Source: Tyzzerella sp. UBA1042
GTDB lineage: Bacteria > Bacillota > Clostridia > Lachnospirales > Anaerotignaceae
DNA length: 19,303 nt
Reading direction: 5' to 3'
NCBI GenBank assembly: GCA_002316675.1
Contig: DCDZ01000042.1
Span: forward strand, 6,979 to 26,281
Shown: in pieces, positions 1 through 7,124 of the stretch
Layout: each line of letters opens with the position of its first letter
How positions within the stretch are numbered: the first letter of the stretch is position 1
The notes under the pieces: model-generated
Databases searched by the model: none
Seen by the model: only the letters and a program-made list of their open reading frames with translations
Told to the model about the DNA's origin: nothing
Translations under genes and position numbers: made by a program

Positions 1-43
<43 letters not shown>

Positions 44-71
44 GCAATATAAAAGATATGCTATCTAAGTT

Positions 72-100
72 ATTATATGCCTATTGAAGGGATTTGTCAA
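72..100 (-). promoter_or_regulatory. sigma-A promoter of the tRNA-Met gene
   Basis: On the minus strand a perfect TTGACA (positions 100-95) and a perfect TATAAT (77-72) are separated by 17 bp, ending about 30 bp before the tRNA 5' end. This is a full-consensus promoter, as expected for a stable RNA gene. Confidence 0.88.
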
Positions 101-119
101 CTAAACATAGGAGCAAATT

Positions 120-833
120 TCACACATAGTCTCTATATTTCGACTCCAACGCATTTTTCCGCTCTTTCCAGTCGGGCATAAGCCTGCCCAATGCGTCATA
201 AAAATCGTTGCCATGGTTCTTATATCGAAAGTGTAAAAGCTCGTGCAGTACCACCTGCTCGATACAATTTTCTGTGGCCTTTATAAGCTGGAGGTTCAGC
301 CGTATGGAATGGCCGCCGGTGGTGCAGCTGCCCCAAAGGGTTTTCATATTTCTGATTTGTATGGATGGGCGGAGGATGCCATAAGGCGCAACCAAAGGAT
401 AGATGCGGGTCATAATTTCTTCAAACTTTACTGTGGCCTGCTTTTTCAGCCAAGCGAGGTATTCCTCTTTTAGCCCCTGCTCTGTGGTGCTTTGGGAGGA
501 CATAAGGATGCTGTTCTCATGGAGGATGATTTTTTTGGGGCCCTTTAACAAGACCAAGCTGTAGGCCTCCCCTAGATAATACAGTGTTTTTCCATCATGA
601 AAGCCTGTGGGTGGCAGGCTTTGGCGAATTTGTTCTATTTCCGCCAGATGGGTAATAATCCATAAGGATTTTGCCTCAACGAATTCCTTGATGACAGAAA
701 GGGGAACTTTTTTAGACGCAGAAACAACAACCTTACCGTGTTTGTTTACACGAAGGTTAATATATTTTACATCCTTACGAATGAGTTCAAATTCGATTTT
801 AATACTTTCGTATTGAATTGTGTGTATAGACAT
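120..833 (-). CDS. YgjP-like M48-family metallopeptidase
   Basis: This 237-residue protein belongs to the YgjP/DUF45 family of predicted zinc metallohydrolases. The signature HELLH is at residues 197-201, with a further histidine at 207 in a KNHGNDF context. These give the two metal histidines, the catalytic glutamate and the third ligand. A WGSC motif lies upstream, as is typical for the family. There is no signal peptide or membrane segment, so it should be cytoplasmic. The start is supported by AAGGAG (846-841), 7 nt before the ATG. The gene has its own promoter candidate and is divergent from the TRAP operon. Family members are widespread but the substrate is not established. Confidence 0.88.
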   Translation of the reverse strand: MSIHTIQYESIKIEFELIRKDVKYINLRVNKHGKVVVSASKKVPLSVIKEFVEAKSLWIITHLAEIEQIRQSLPPTGFHDGKTLYYLGEAYSLVLLKGPKKIILHENSILMSSQSTTEQGLKEEYLAWLKKQATVKFEEIMTRIYPLVAPYGILRPSIQIRNMKTLWGSCTTGGHSIRLNLQLIKATENCIEQVVLHELLHFRYKNHGNDFYDALGRLMPDWKERKNALESKYRDYV

Positions 834-869
834 AGGGAGGCTCCTTCGATAAAGGCATATTTCATCTAT

Positions 870-898
870 ATTTTACACAGTTTGCAGGAAATTGTCCA
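870..898 (-). promoter_or_regulatory. putative promoter of the YgjP-like gene
   Basis: On the minus strand TGGACA (898-893) and TAAAAT (875-870) are separated by 17 bp and lie about 37 bp upstream of the start codon. Each hexamer differs from consensus at one position. Confidence 0.6.
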
Positions 899-1158
899 GT
901 GGCTGAAATGCTGCAGGGATATGCGCGGCAATGGTATATATGCAGCGGCAAATAAAAAAATAATTAAAATACATTAAAATGATAGAAAAAAAGAATGGTT
1001 TTAGTACGGTATTCAAAAAACAAAATATTTATTTTTCTGGCACTAATTAGAATTCGCATGATAAACCATAAAAAAAACGAATGAAATTGTTTATTTTTTA
1101 AGGCAATATATTGAAATTCTGAATTAAACATTGCAATTGCACGGGGAAACGATAAATT

Positions 1159-1187
1159 TTGCATTGAAGTATGGCCATATTTATGAT
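1159..1187 (+). promoter_or_regulatory. putative promoter of the TAXI-TRAP operon
   Basis: TTGCAT (1159-1164), a 17-bp spacer and TATGAT (1182-1187) lie about 70 bp before the first start codon. The match is good but not perfect, so this is a candidate. Confidence 0.5.
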
Positions 1188-1256
1188 AAAATAAAAATTG
1201 TATATAAATGAAATAATTTGCATAAAGAGGAAAAAGGAAGAGAAGGAGATGGGTAA

Positions 1257-2231
1257 ATGAAAAAGAAATTGGCAACAGTGACGGCTTTGGCTGTGGTGGC
1301 AATGATGGCTTTCGCAGGCTGCGGCGGCGGCAACGATGCCGAAGGCGGTGCGGCTCAGTTAACCCTTGGCACAGGCGGTACAACAGGTACTTACTATGCG
1401 GTTGGCGGAACAATGTCTACCGTTTTGAATAATGCTATGGAAAATACAAGCCTTAAGGTGGTTTCCACAGGAGCCTCTAAGGCGAATATTTTAGATATTG
1501 ATGAAAAGGTTTCTGATATTGCCATTGTACAGAATGATGTTATGTACTATGCATTTAACGGGACGGATCTTTTTGAGGCAGACGGTGCTTTTGATACCTT
1601 TTCCGCAGTTGCCGGCCTTTATGATGAAACCTGTCAAGTGATTGCGGAATCGGGAATCACCAGTATTGCTGATTTAAAAGGAAAGACGGTAAACGTGGGG
1701 GATGCAGGCAGCGGTGTAGAGTTTAATGCAACGCAAATTTTGGCCGCTTATGGCCTTGATATTCATAAAGATATTGTTAAGGTAAACGGTAGCTTTGGGG
1801 ATGCGGCAGACTCCATCAAGGATGGTAAAATTCATGCGGCTTTTATTACCGCAGGGGCGCCGACCACAGCCGTTGTGGATTTATCCATTTCCAAAGAAAT
1901 TAATTTGCTCTCCATTGATGATGAACACGCAGAGGCATTGATGGCTGAATATCCTTTTTATACAAAAACAATTATTCCCGGGGGAACCTATGCCTCCGTG
2001 CCTGAGGATGTCCAGACCTTAAGCGTTCGGGCAACATTAATTGCTGGGAATGATTTGACGGAGGATGCTGTTTATGAGCTGACAAAGGCCCTCTTTGAAA
2101 ATAAGGATGCTTTGGCAAACAGCAATGCAAAGTTTGCTGAATTGGATCCCGCCTTGGCCGTACAGGGGATTTCCGTTCCTTTCCATCCCGGTGCTGAAAA
2201 ATACTTCAAAGAGATTGGTGTGCTCAACTAA
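1257..2231 (+). CDS. TAXI-family TRAP transporter substrate-binding lipoprotein
   Basis: This 324-residue protein is the extracytoplasmic substrate-binding component of a TAXI-type TRAP transporter. The N-terminus is a lipoprotein signal: KKK, a hydrophobic stretch, then lipobox AFAGC with the acylated Cys at residue 22, followed by a Gly-rich linker. The mature protein begins with the family-typical LTLGTGGTTGTYYAVGG segment and continues as a periplasmic-binding fold. AAGGAG at 1243-1248, 8 nt before the ATG, fixes the start. It is followed directly by DUF1850 and permease genes, the standard TAXI module. Characterised TAXI systems take up organic acids such as glutamate or 2-oxoglutarate, but the ligand here cannot be inferred. 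Confidence 0.93.
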   Translation: MKKKLATVTALAVVAMMAFAGCGGGNDAEGGAAQLTLGTGGTTGTYYAVGGTMSTVLNNAMENTSLKVVSTGASKANILDIDEKVSDIAIVQNDVMYYAFNGTDLFEADGAFDTFSAVAGLYDETCQVIAESGITSIADLKGKTVNVGDAGSGVEFNATQILAAYGLDIHKDIVKVNGSFGDAADSIKDGKIHAAFITAGAPTTAVVDLSISKEINLLSIDDEHAEALMAEYPFYTKTIIPGGTYASVPEDVQTLSVRATLIAGNDLTEDAVYELTKALFENKDALANSNAKFAELDPALAVQGISVPFHPGAEKYFKEIGVLN

Positions 2232-2249
2232 TTGTTGGGGAAACATAAA

Positions 2250-2738
2250 ATGCGTTTGAAGGGAAAAGCCGGTATAGTGGTTGCAATAATGGCTGTTATT
2301 ATTGCAACTGCTATTTTTCTTGTGAACCCTACGGAGGCTTGCCTGGTGGTGCGGAACGGGAAGACAGGCGAAATTCTCGCAAGCTATCCCATGAAAGAGG
2401 GCGGGGAGTTTTCTGTGCGTTTCAAGCATTCCGTCAATCAATCCCCGGTGGAGGATAGATATAGAATCGAAAAAGAAGAAATTGTGGTATATGAAACCGT
2501 ATATTATAATTTTGGTGCAGGCGTGCAGACGGAGCTTGCCCCGGGGCAGACCTTATCCTATGGGGAGGACGGCGCCATGATTGTTTCAGGGATCGACCGA
2601 CCCATTGCAGACCTTGCTTATCATATCAGCCCGGTGTATGATCATATTTTAACGGTAGCCGGCAAGGAAATCAGCCTGCGGGCGCTTTGCAAGGGGGAGC
2701 GGGCTGCTACGTTTACCTATGAAAAGAAACGTTGGTAA
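2250..2738 (+). CDS. DUF1850 domain protein of the TAXI-TRAP operon
   Basis: From ATG 2250 this is a 162-residue protein. It has one N-terminal hydrophobic segment (about residues 8-25) followed by a DUF1850-type domain containing the RFKHSVNQSPVED segment. DUF1850 proteins are repeatedly encoded between TAXI binding proteins and TRAP permeases and are thought to assist the transporter, though no function is proven. An in-frame TTG at 2232 immediately follows the upstream stop codon, but it has no ribosome-binding site. The ATG at 2250 has a modest GGGGA about 8 nt upstream and puts the charged residues directly before the membrane segment, so I prefer it. The gene is co-transcribed with its neighbours. 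Confidence 0.82.
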   Translation: MRLKGKAGIVVAIMAVIIATAIFLVNPTEACLVVRNGKTGEILASYPMKEGGEFSVRFKHSVNQSPVEDRYRIEKEEIVVYETVYYNFGAGVQTELAPGQTLSYGEDGAMIVSGIDRPIADLAYHISPVYDHILTVAGKEISLRALCKGERAATFTYEKKRW

Positions 2739-2784
2739 AAACAAGAAGAATTGGTGCTACAAAGAACAAAAGGAGGAGAATGGG

Positions 2785-4737
2785 ATGTTTCAAAAGAAGG
2801 ATAAAATATCCTCGGTAAATACAACACCCTTGCAAAGGGAAGAAACTCTGCAGGATTTGGAAGCCGTTATGAAAAAATATGATCGGGAGTCGAATACCCG
2901 TCCTTTTGAAGGTGTGCCGAAGATCATAGTGCGGTGTATGCTGATTGGATTTGCGTTGTTTGCAATTTATATGAATTTGTTCGCAAATTGGGGAGAGCAG
3001 ATTCGCCGGTGCCTGTTCTTGGGCATGGTAATTCTATTGATTTTCACCATTTTTCCCAGAAGAAAGGGCATGGTGCAGAAGGTCAATTATATTCCTTGGT
3101 ATGACTGGGTGATGGGGATTGCAGGCTCCGCCGGCTTTTTCTACTATGTAATCAATTTTAACAATATTTTGCAAAAAGCAACAAGAATCGGGCAAGTGGA
3201 AGTGATTATGGGTATCATTGGCATTTTGGTGCTGACGGAGGCCTGCCGGCGTGTCACGGGCATTCCCATTATTGTTGTGGCAACGGGCTTTGTGATTTAT
3301 GCCTTTAGCTCTGGGTTGCCCCTAAGAAGAATTATTTATAATTTATTTTATACAACAACGGGTGTCATTGGCGTGCCCATTGGTGTTTGTTCTACGTTTA
3401 TTGTATTGTTTATTATTTTTGGCGCATTTTTGGAGGCCACAGGAATTTCAAACTTTTTCATTCAATGTGCAAATGCTTTCGCAGGTGCAAGCTCCGGCGG
3501 CCCGGCGAAGGTTGCGGTTATTTCCAGTGCATTATGCGGCATGGTTTCAGGCAGCTCTGTGGGAAATACCGTTACCACAGGCAGCGTTACCATTCCTATG
3601 ATGAAAAAAACAGGGTATCCTGGGGAATTTGCCGGTGCTGTTGAGGCTGCCGCTTCCACAGGCGGACAGATTATGCCCCCGATTATGGGTGCCGCCGCAT
3701 TTTTGATGGCGGAGATGTGCGGGGTGGAATATGCCACCATCATTCAAAAGGCCATTTTACCCGCGTTTTTGTATTTTTCCGGTATCTTCCTTATGGTGCA
3801 TTTTAAGGCCAGAAAATTGAAGCTGATGGGGATTCCAAAGGAGGAATTACCCAAGCTCCGTCATTTGGTAAAAGATATTTATTTGCTGTTGCCATTAGTG
3901 ATGTTGGTTTATATGATTATTGATGGGTATACCATGTCACGTTCCGCAATTTTTGCTACGTTGGTAGCCATTGTCGTGAGTATGTTTAATAAAGAATACC
4001 GCATGAATGTAGATGGGTTCTTTACGGCATTGGAAAACGGCGGCAAAGGCACCTTATCCGTAGCGGCGGCCTGCGGTATGGCAGGGATTATTGCCGGCGT
4101 TGTCAGCATGACAGGCCTAGGCCAGATTTTTATTTCCGGCATTGTTTCCATCGCAGGAGATAATTTGATGATTGCGCTGATTTTAACCATGGTGTGCTGT
4201 ATCATTCTGGGTATGGGTGTGCCCACCACGGCAAACTATATCATTATGGCAACCACCTGTGCCCCCATTTTAATTACGGGTATGAACATGGATATTATCG
4301 CCGCAAATATGTTTGTATTCTATTTCGGTATTGTGGCGGATATTACCCCTCCTGTGGCATTGGCGGCCTATGCCGGAGCGGCCATTGCTGGGGCAAATCC
4401 CATGAAGACTGCTTTTAATGCTACCATGCTTGCCATAGCGGCGTTTATTATCCCTTATGTGTTTGCGTATAATGAGGCGTTGCTGTTTATCAATACCACA
4501 CCCATTCAGGTCGTGCAGGTGGTCATTACCTCCTTTGTGGGTATGTTTTCCATTGCCGCCGGTATCATTGGCTTTATGTTTAAGGAAATGAACCCTGTGA
4601 TGCGGGGCATTTCCATTGGCGCAGGGCTGTTATTGATTCATCCCGGCATACTTACGGATGTGATTGGCGTTGCAATCATCGGTATGGTTGTGGTTAGCCA
4701 GCTGATTGGAAATAAGAAAAAATTACAAACAGCATAA
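2785..4737 (+). CDS. TRAP transporter permease, fused DctQM-type (4TM/12TM)
   Basis: This roughly 650-residue integral membrane protein fuses the small (DctQ-like) and large (DctM-like) TRAP permease subunits. It has a soluble N-terminus of about 50 residues, four hydrophobic segments up to about residue 165, then a long DctM-like part rich in Gly/Ala helices. The large part includes the conserved SGSSVGNTVTTGSVTIPMMK region and a PPIMGAAAF segment. The start is placed at ATG 2785, which has a strong AGGAGG at 2771-2776. A longer in-frame extension to 2719 overlaps the previous gene and lacks a site. Together with the TAXI protein it forms a cation-driven secondary transporter in the cytoplasmic membrane. 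Confidence 0.93.
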   Translation: MFQKKDKISSVNTTPLQREETLQDLEAVMKKYDRESNTRPFEGVPKIIVRCMLIGFALFAIYMNLFANWGEQIRRCLFLGMVILLIFTIFPRRKGMVQKVNYIPWYDWVMGIAGSAGFFYYVINFNNILQKATRIGQVEVIMGIIGILVLTEACRRVTGIPIIVVATGFVIYAFSSGLPLRRIIYNLFYTTTGVIGVPIGVCSTFIVLFIIFGAFLEATGISNFFIQCANAFAGASSGGPAKVAVISSALCGMVSGSSVGNTVTTGSVTIPMMKKTGYPGEFAGAVEAAASTGGQIMPPIMGAAAFLMAEMCGVEYATIIQKAILPAFLYFSGIFLMVHFKARKLKLMGIPKEELPKLRHLVKDIYLLLPLVMLVYMIIDGYTMSRSAIFATLVAIVVSMFNKEYRMNVDGFFTALENGGKGTLSVAAACGMAGIIAGVVSMTGLGQIFISGIVSIAGDNLMIALILTMVCCIILGMGVPTTANYIIMATTCAPILITGMNMDIIAANMFVFYFGIVADITPPVALAAYAGAAIAGANPMKTAFNATMLAIAAFIIPYVFAYNEALLFINTTPIQVVQVVITSFVGMFSIAAGIIGFMFKEMNPVMRGISIGAGLLLIHPGILTDVIGVAIIGMVVVSQLIGNKKKLQTA

Positions 4738-4751
4738 TATGTTTTTGAGAG

Positions 4752-4776
4752 ACGGGTGGCTTCGCCCCCGTTTTTT
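4752..4776 (+). terminator. terminator of the TRAP operon
   Basis: A stem ACGGG(T)GGC / GCCCCCGT with loop TTC and one bulged T is followed by six T residues. It begins 15 nt after the permease stop codon. Confidence 0.85.
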
Positions 4777-4819
4777 ATATGCGGAATTTTTAAAAAAGAT
4801 GAAAAAATGATTTTACCTA

Positions 4820-4850
4820 TTGACTTTAACGTTGCGTCAAGAGGTATGCT
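4820..4850 (+). promoter_or_regulatory. MerR-type promoter with 19-bp spacer and central operator
   Basis: TTGACT (4820-4825) and TATGCT (4845-4850) are separated by 19 bp instead of 17. This is the over-long spacer known from promoters that MerR-family proteins activate by DNA distortion. The spacer contains a dyad, TTAACG-TTG-CGTCAA (4826-4840, one mismatch between half-sites). The only downstream gene is the MerR/TipAS regulator, so it probably controls itself. Confidence 0.78.
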
Positions 4851-4874
4851 TTTCTTACAATAGGAGGCGATCAG

Positions 4875-5636
4875 ATGGAATATAGCATTCAGGAATTATC
4901 GAATTTGGCCGGGGTGAGTGCGCGCACCTTGCGCTATTATGACCAAATAGGGTTGCTGATGCCTTTGCGTACCAATGAAGCCGGGTATCGATTTTACGGA
5001 GTAAAGGAAATGGAATTATTGCAGCAAATCCTTTTTTACCGAGAACGGGGGTTGAGGCTGGAGCAAATTAAAGGCATTGTATATGAAAAAGATTTTGATA
5101 TGCTTTCTGCGCTGTATAGCCATTTAGAGGAATTGGAAGGCAGGAAGCAGCGGCTGGAACGCATGATTTCTATTGTAAAAAAGACAATTTCTGCAGCGAA
5201 GGGAGAAAAGAAAATGAGTGATACAGAGCGTTTTGAAATATGGAAAGAGCGGGAAATACGGGAGAATGAAGAACGCTATGGACGTGAGGTTAGAGAAAAA
5301 TATGGAGACGCCTCCATGGAGGAAGCAACAAAAAAAATGATGAACATGACTGAGGCTGCGTATGAAAAAATCAAAGCTTTAGAGAAGGAAATTCTTTTGT
5401 GCCTGCAAGCGGCGGTAGCACAGGGAGTAACCCCCCAAGGGGAAGAGGGCAGAAAAATTGTACTTTTGCATAAAGATTGGCTGGGAATGTGGTGGCAAAA
5501 TGATTCCCCAAAGGCTCACTGCGGTATTGCAAAGATGTATGTACTGGATGAAAGATTTACTTCCTATTATGATGGAAAGATAAAGGGGTGTGCCGTTTTT
5601 TTAAGAGATGCTATTTTATACTGGGTGAAAGAATGA
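4875..5636 (+). CDS. MerR-family transcriptional regulator with TipAS-like C-terminal domain
   Basis: This 253-residue regulator has an N-terminal MerR winged helix-turn-helix (about residues 1-75) with the ARTLRYYDQIGLL motif. A coiled-coil dimerisation helix follows (about 75-110), then a TipAS-type effector domain (about 115-253). In TipA-like proteins this last domain binds antibiotics or other ligands and the full protein activates multidrug-resistance promoters. AGGAGG at 4862-4867, 7 nt before the ATG, supports the start. The gene has its own promoter/operator and stands alone, with a hairpin terminator about 210 bp downstream. No resistance gene is adjacent, so targets other than itself are not visible here. 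Confidence 0.9.
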   Translation: MEYSIQELSNLAGVSARTLRYYDQIGLLMPLRTNEAGYRFYGVKEMELLQQILFYRERGLRLEQIKGIVYEKDFDMLSALYSHLEELEGRKQRLERMISIVKKTISAAKGEKKMSDTERFEIWKEREIRENEERYGREVREKYGDASMEEATKKMMNMTEAAYEKIKALEKEILLCLQAAVAQGVTPQGEEGRKIVLLHKDWLGMWWQNDSPKAHCGIAKMYVLDERFTSYYDGKIKGCAVFLRDAILYWVKE

Positions 5637-5949
5637 TTTACGGAATGAGAAATGCTGCTTTATGCAAGGTGCATATCCGGCGTTTATGTTTGTCTTATGG
5701 CGTCAAAAGGCTTGTGGTAGTGCTGTTATTCTATACTTTTTCTTGGCAGTTGAAAAATTTTCTTAGCCGTTTGTATAGTTCCATGAAATCACTATGTCCT
5801 TAACGAAAAAGCATTATATGGAATGTTTCTGAGTTTATGAGCATTAAAAAACCCGTTGTACTATGCAAATAGTACAACGGGTTTTTGTGATTAAGTTAAA
5901 AAAGGTACAAGCGAGGTATTAAGTAGCTTTTCTTTCCATGACAGCTTTC
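5637..5949. other. gene-poor region between convergent genes
   Basis: About 310 bases lie between the TipAS-type regulator and the small minus-strand gene. A 56-codon ORF from 5633 overlaps the regulator stop but has no ribosome-binding site and no recognisable features. The only clear element is the bidirectional terminator described separately. Confidence 0.5.
5846..5886. terminator. bidirectional terminator with GCAA tetraloop
   Basis: An essentially perfect hairpin of 18 bp, including the A/T flanks, has a GCAA loop at 5865-5868. The A-run on the left pairs with a T-run on the right, so both strands end in a U-tract. It lies between the convergent TipAS-type regulator and the small minus-strand gene and can serve both. 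Confidence 0.9.
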
Positions 5950-6210
5950 CTAAATCAGCTTTTTTGCTTTTTCAAAATCCTTTTTATGCACATAAAAAAG
6001 ATAATCCACGGATTGTGTCATCATAAGTTCAGGAGAAATTGCAGGATACAATCCCTTTGGGGCATTGGAATATATGGCAGAAACGGAATGTTCTATCTGG
6101 GCTTTTTCCATCAGCGCACGCATTTGTGCTTGCTCCTCCAAGGAGTGAGCGGTATAAACAACAAGGCTGTTGAAAGAAGTAAACAAAACAATCGCCTCCA
6201 ATTTAGTCAA
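5950..6210 (-). CDS. small conserved-looking hypothetical protein (DUF2007-like features)
   Basis: This is a cytoplasmic protein of 78-86 residues without membrane segments. It alternates a strand (LFTSFNSLVVY), a helix (LEEQAQMRALMEKAQIE), and a final strand-helix (DYLFYVHKKDFEKAKKLI). This resembles small signal-transducing-like DUF2007 folds, but I cannot assign it firmly. The in-frame ATG is at 6210 and has no upstream site. A GGAGG at 6199-6195 lies inside that reading frame, 8 nt before an in-frame TTG (codon 9, position 6186), so the true start may be this TTG, giving 78 residues. The gene lies directly downstream of a structured RNA element with a U7 run. Confidence 0.6.
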   Translation of the reverse strand: MTKLEAIVLFTSFNSLVVYTAHSLEEQAQMRALMEKAQIEHSVSAIYSNAPKGLYPAISPELMMTQSVDYLFYVHKKDFEKAKKLI

Positions 6211-6354
6211 AAAAACACTGATTTCTTCAATGCATACCCTTCAGTGGGAAAGCTCTGGGGTTCGTGGGCTGCATTTCCCGGAGATTTGCTGTATCGAGGT
6301 GATTGGTTATAAACCTCAATGCTCCGGATACCTTTCCCATGTATCAGTGTTTTT
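6209..6354 (-). ncRNA. unassigned structured RNA element (leader or independent RNA)
   Basis: On the minus strand the ends form an 11-bp perfect stem (6354-6344 with 6221-6211), followed at once by seven U residues (6215-6209). Inside are an 8-bp perfect helix (6339-6332 with 6252-6245), a 7-bp helix with one U-G pair (6328-6322 with 6283-6277), and an 8-bp apical stem with one U-G pair (6320-6313 with 6300-6293). A six-base match (6276-6271 with 6234-6229) could form a pseudoknot. An extended -10 promoter begins just before the first stem. The layout recalls 6S RNA or a riboswitch, but I recognise no known class motif and it is shorter than usual for 6S. Confidence 0.55.
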
Positions 6355-6355
6355 A

Positions 6356-6364
6356 CAGTATAAC
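6356..6364 (-). promoter_or_regulatory. extended -10 promoter for the structured RNA
   Basis: On the minus strand TGTTATACT (6364-6356) is an extended -10 (TGnTATACT). The 17-bp-upstream -35 is poor. The predicted start is within a few bases of the first stem of the RNA element. Confidence 0.55.
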
Positions 6365-6426
6365 ACATTTTGCAGAAAAAGGAAACCCCTATTTTTTGGT
6401 AATGGCTTGGAAACTGTATAAAATAT

Positions 6427-7011
6427 TTATATAAGTCGAAGGATTGCAATAAAAATCAGAATACCGCCGGAGACCAGCGTCCATAAATTTTCCCGTATTT
6501 TGGCGGAAGTCTGCAGCTTCATCCCAAAGGAAGCGCCCAAAAGCAGAAAAAAGGTTTGAAAAATAGCGGCGAACATAGGAAGCTTGCTGATTTCCATGCC
6601 CGAGGCTGCGGCACTGATGCCAATACCTAAGGAATCCAACGAAAGAATAAAACCAAGGAGGAGGGCTTCCTTAGGGTCTAGCGTTTGGGATGCGTCTTTG
6701 TCGCAAACGGAAGGCTGCTGAACGGATGCCAAGGGTGACGGCGGCTCTTTTGCCTTCCGAAAGCCTTGTAAGCAAAGCCATAGACCAAACAGAAGTAAAA
6801 AGCAGGGCGCCAGGGTCTTGCCTGCGGTGGAGGGAAGAAGCAGTGCAAGCCCGCGGCCTGCTAATATAAAACCTTCCATCATTAAAAATGTTTCCAATGC
6901 CAATAAGAATTTGGATGCGGTAGGGAAAGTGATACGGCGCAATCCGTAAGATATGCCGATGCCCAAAGCATCTATGCTGAGGGAAAGGGCAAGGAGCAAA
7001 CTAAAAACCAT
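6427..7011 (-). CDS. ytaF: sporulation membrane protein YtaF (MntP-like family)
   Basis: This 194-residue membrane protein has two homologous halves. Each carries a short conserved acidic motif in a helix, SLSIDALGIGISYGLRR near the N-terminus and SLDSLGIGISAAASG in the second half. This duplicated pattern with intramembrane Asp is typical of the MntP/YtaF family. YtaF is a sporulation-associated membrane protein, and its manganese-exporter relative MntP shares the fold. About six hydrophobic segments are visible, with a hydrophilic linker near residues 85-115. AGGAGG at 7026-7021 lies 9 nt before the ATG. The gene is divergent from the Ca2+ ATPase. Its ribosome-binding site can pair with an upstream complement. 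Confidence 0.87.
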   Translation of the reverse strand: MVFSLLLALSLSIDALGIGISYGLRRITFPTASKFLLALETFLMMEGFILAGRGLALLLPSTAGKTLAPCFLLLFGLWLCLQGFRKAKEPPSPLASVQQPSVCDKDASQTLDPKEALLLGFILSLDSLGIGISAAASGMEISKLPMFAAIFQTFFLLLGASFGMKLQTSAKIRENLWTLVSGGILIFIAILRLI

Positions 7012-7020
7012 AGGGAAACA

Positions 7021-7047
7021 CCTCCTGATTTACATAGTATGCAGGAG
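7021..7047 (-). promoter_or_regulatory. hairpin that can sequester the ytaF ribosome-binding site
   Basis: On the minus strand CCTCCTG (7047-7041) is the exact complement of CAGGAGG (7027-7021), which holds the ytaF Shine-Dalgarno sequence. The stem is 7 bp with a 13-nt loop. If formed, it would mask the ribosome-binding site. Confidence 0.45.
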
Positions 7048-7124
7048 GCATTTTTTTGGGCATGGCCACATAAATATGAAAAAGAGGACAAACCGATAAA
7101 AATACAAAGGACGGGTGTGAGCAT

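Larger units (their letters stand above)
834..1256. other. AT-rich divergent intergenic region
   Basis: These 423 bases separate the minus-strand peptidase from the plus-strand TRAP operon. Apart from the two promoter candidates listed separately, I see only A/T-rich DNA with oligo-A and oligo-T runs and no convincing ORF or RNA gene. The long distance leaves room for upstream regulation of the TRAP operon, but I see no clear operator. Confidence 0.5.

Noticed and set aside
243..473. plus-strand ORF of 76 codons
   Set aside because: It lies opposite the YgjP-like peptidase gene, which has clear family motifs and a ribosome-binding site.
964..1413. minus-strand ORF of 149 codons
   Set aside because: It overlaps the promoter and start of the TAXI gene, has low-complexity Ser/Leu/Arg-rich content and no ribosome-binding site.
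5588..5803. plus-strand ORF overlapping the end of the TipAS-type regulator
   Set aside because: No ribosome-binding site for the ATG at 5588 or 5633, and a composition typical of translated non-coding DNA.
5938..6312. plus-strand ORF of 124 codons across the small gene and structured RNA
   Set aside because: It is antisense to the more convincing minus-strand gene and cuts through the RNA helices; Cys/His/Phe-rich composition.
6209..6354. firm assignment of the structured RNA as 6S RNA
   Set aside because: The overall shape is similar, but it is short for 6S, may contain a pseudoknot, and I cannot verify the conserved central bubble without a covariance search.
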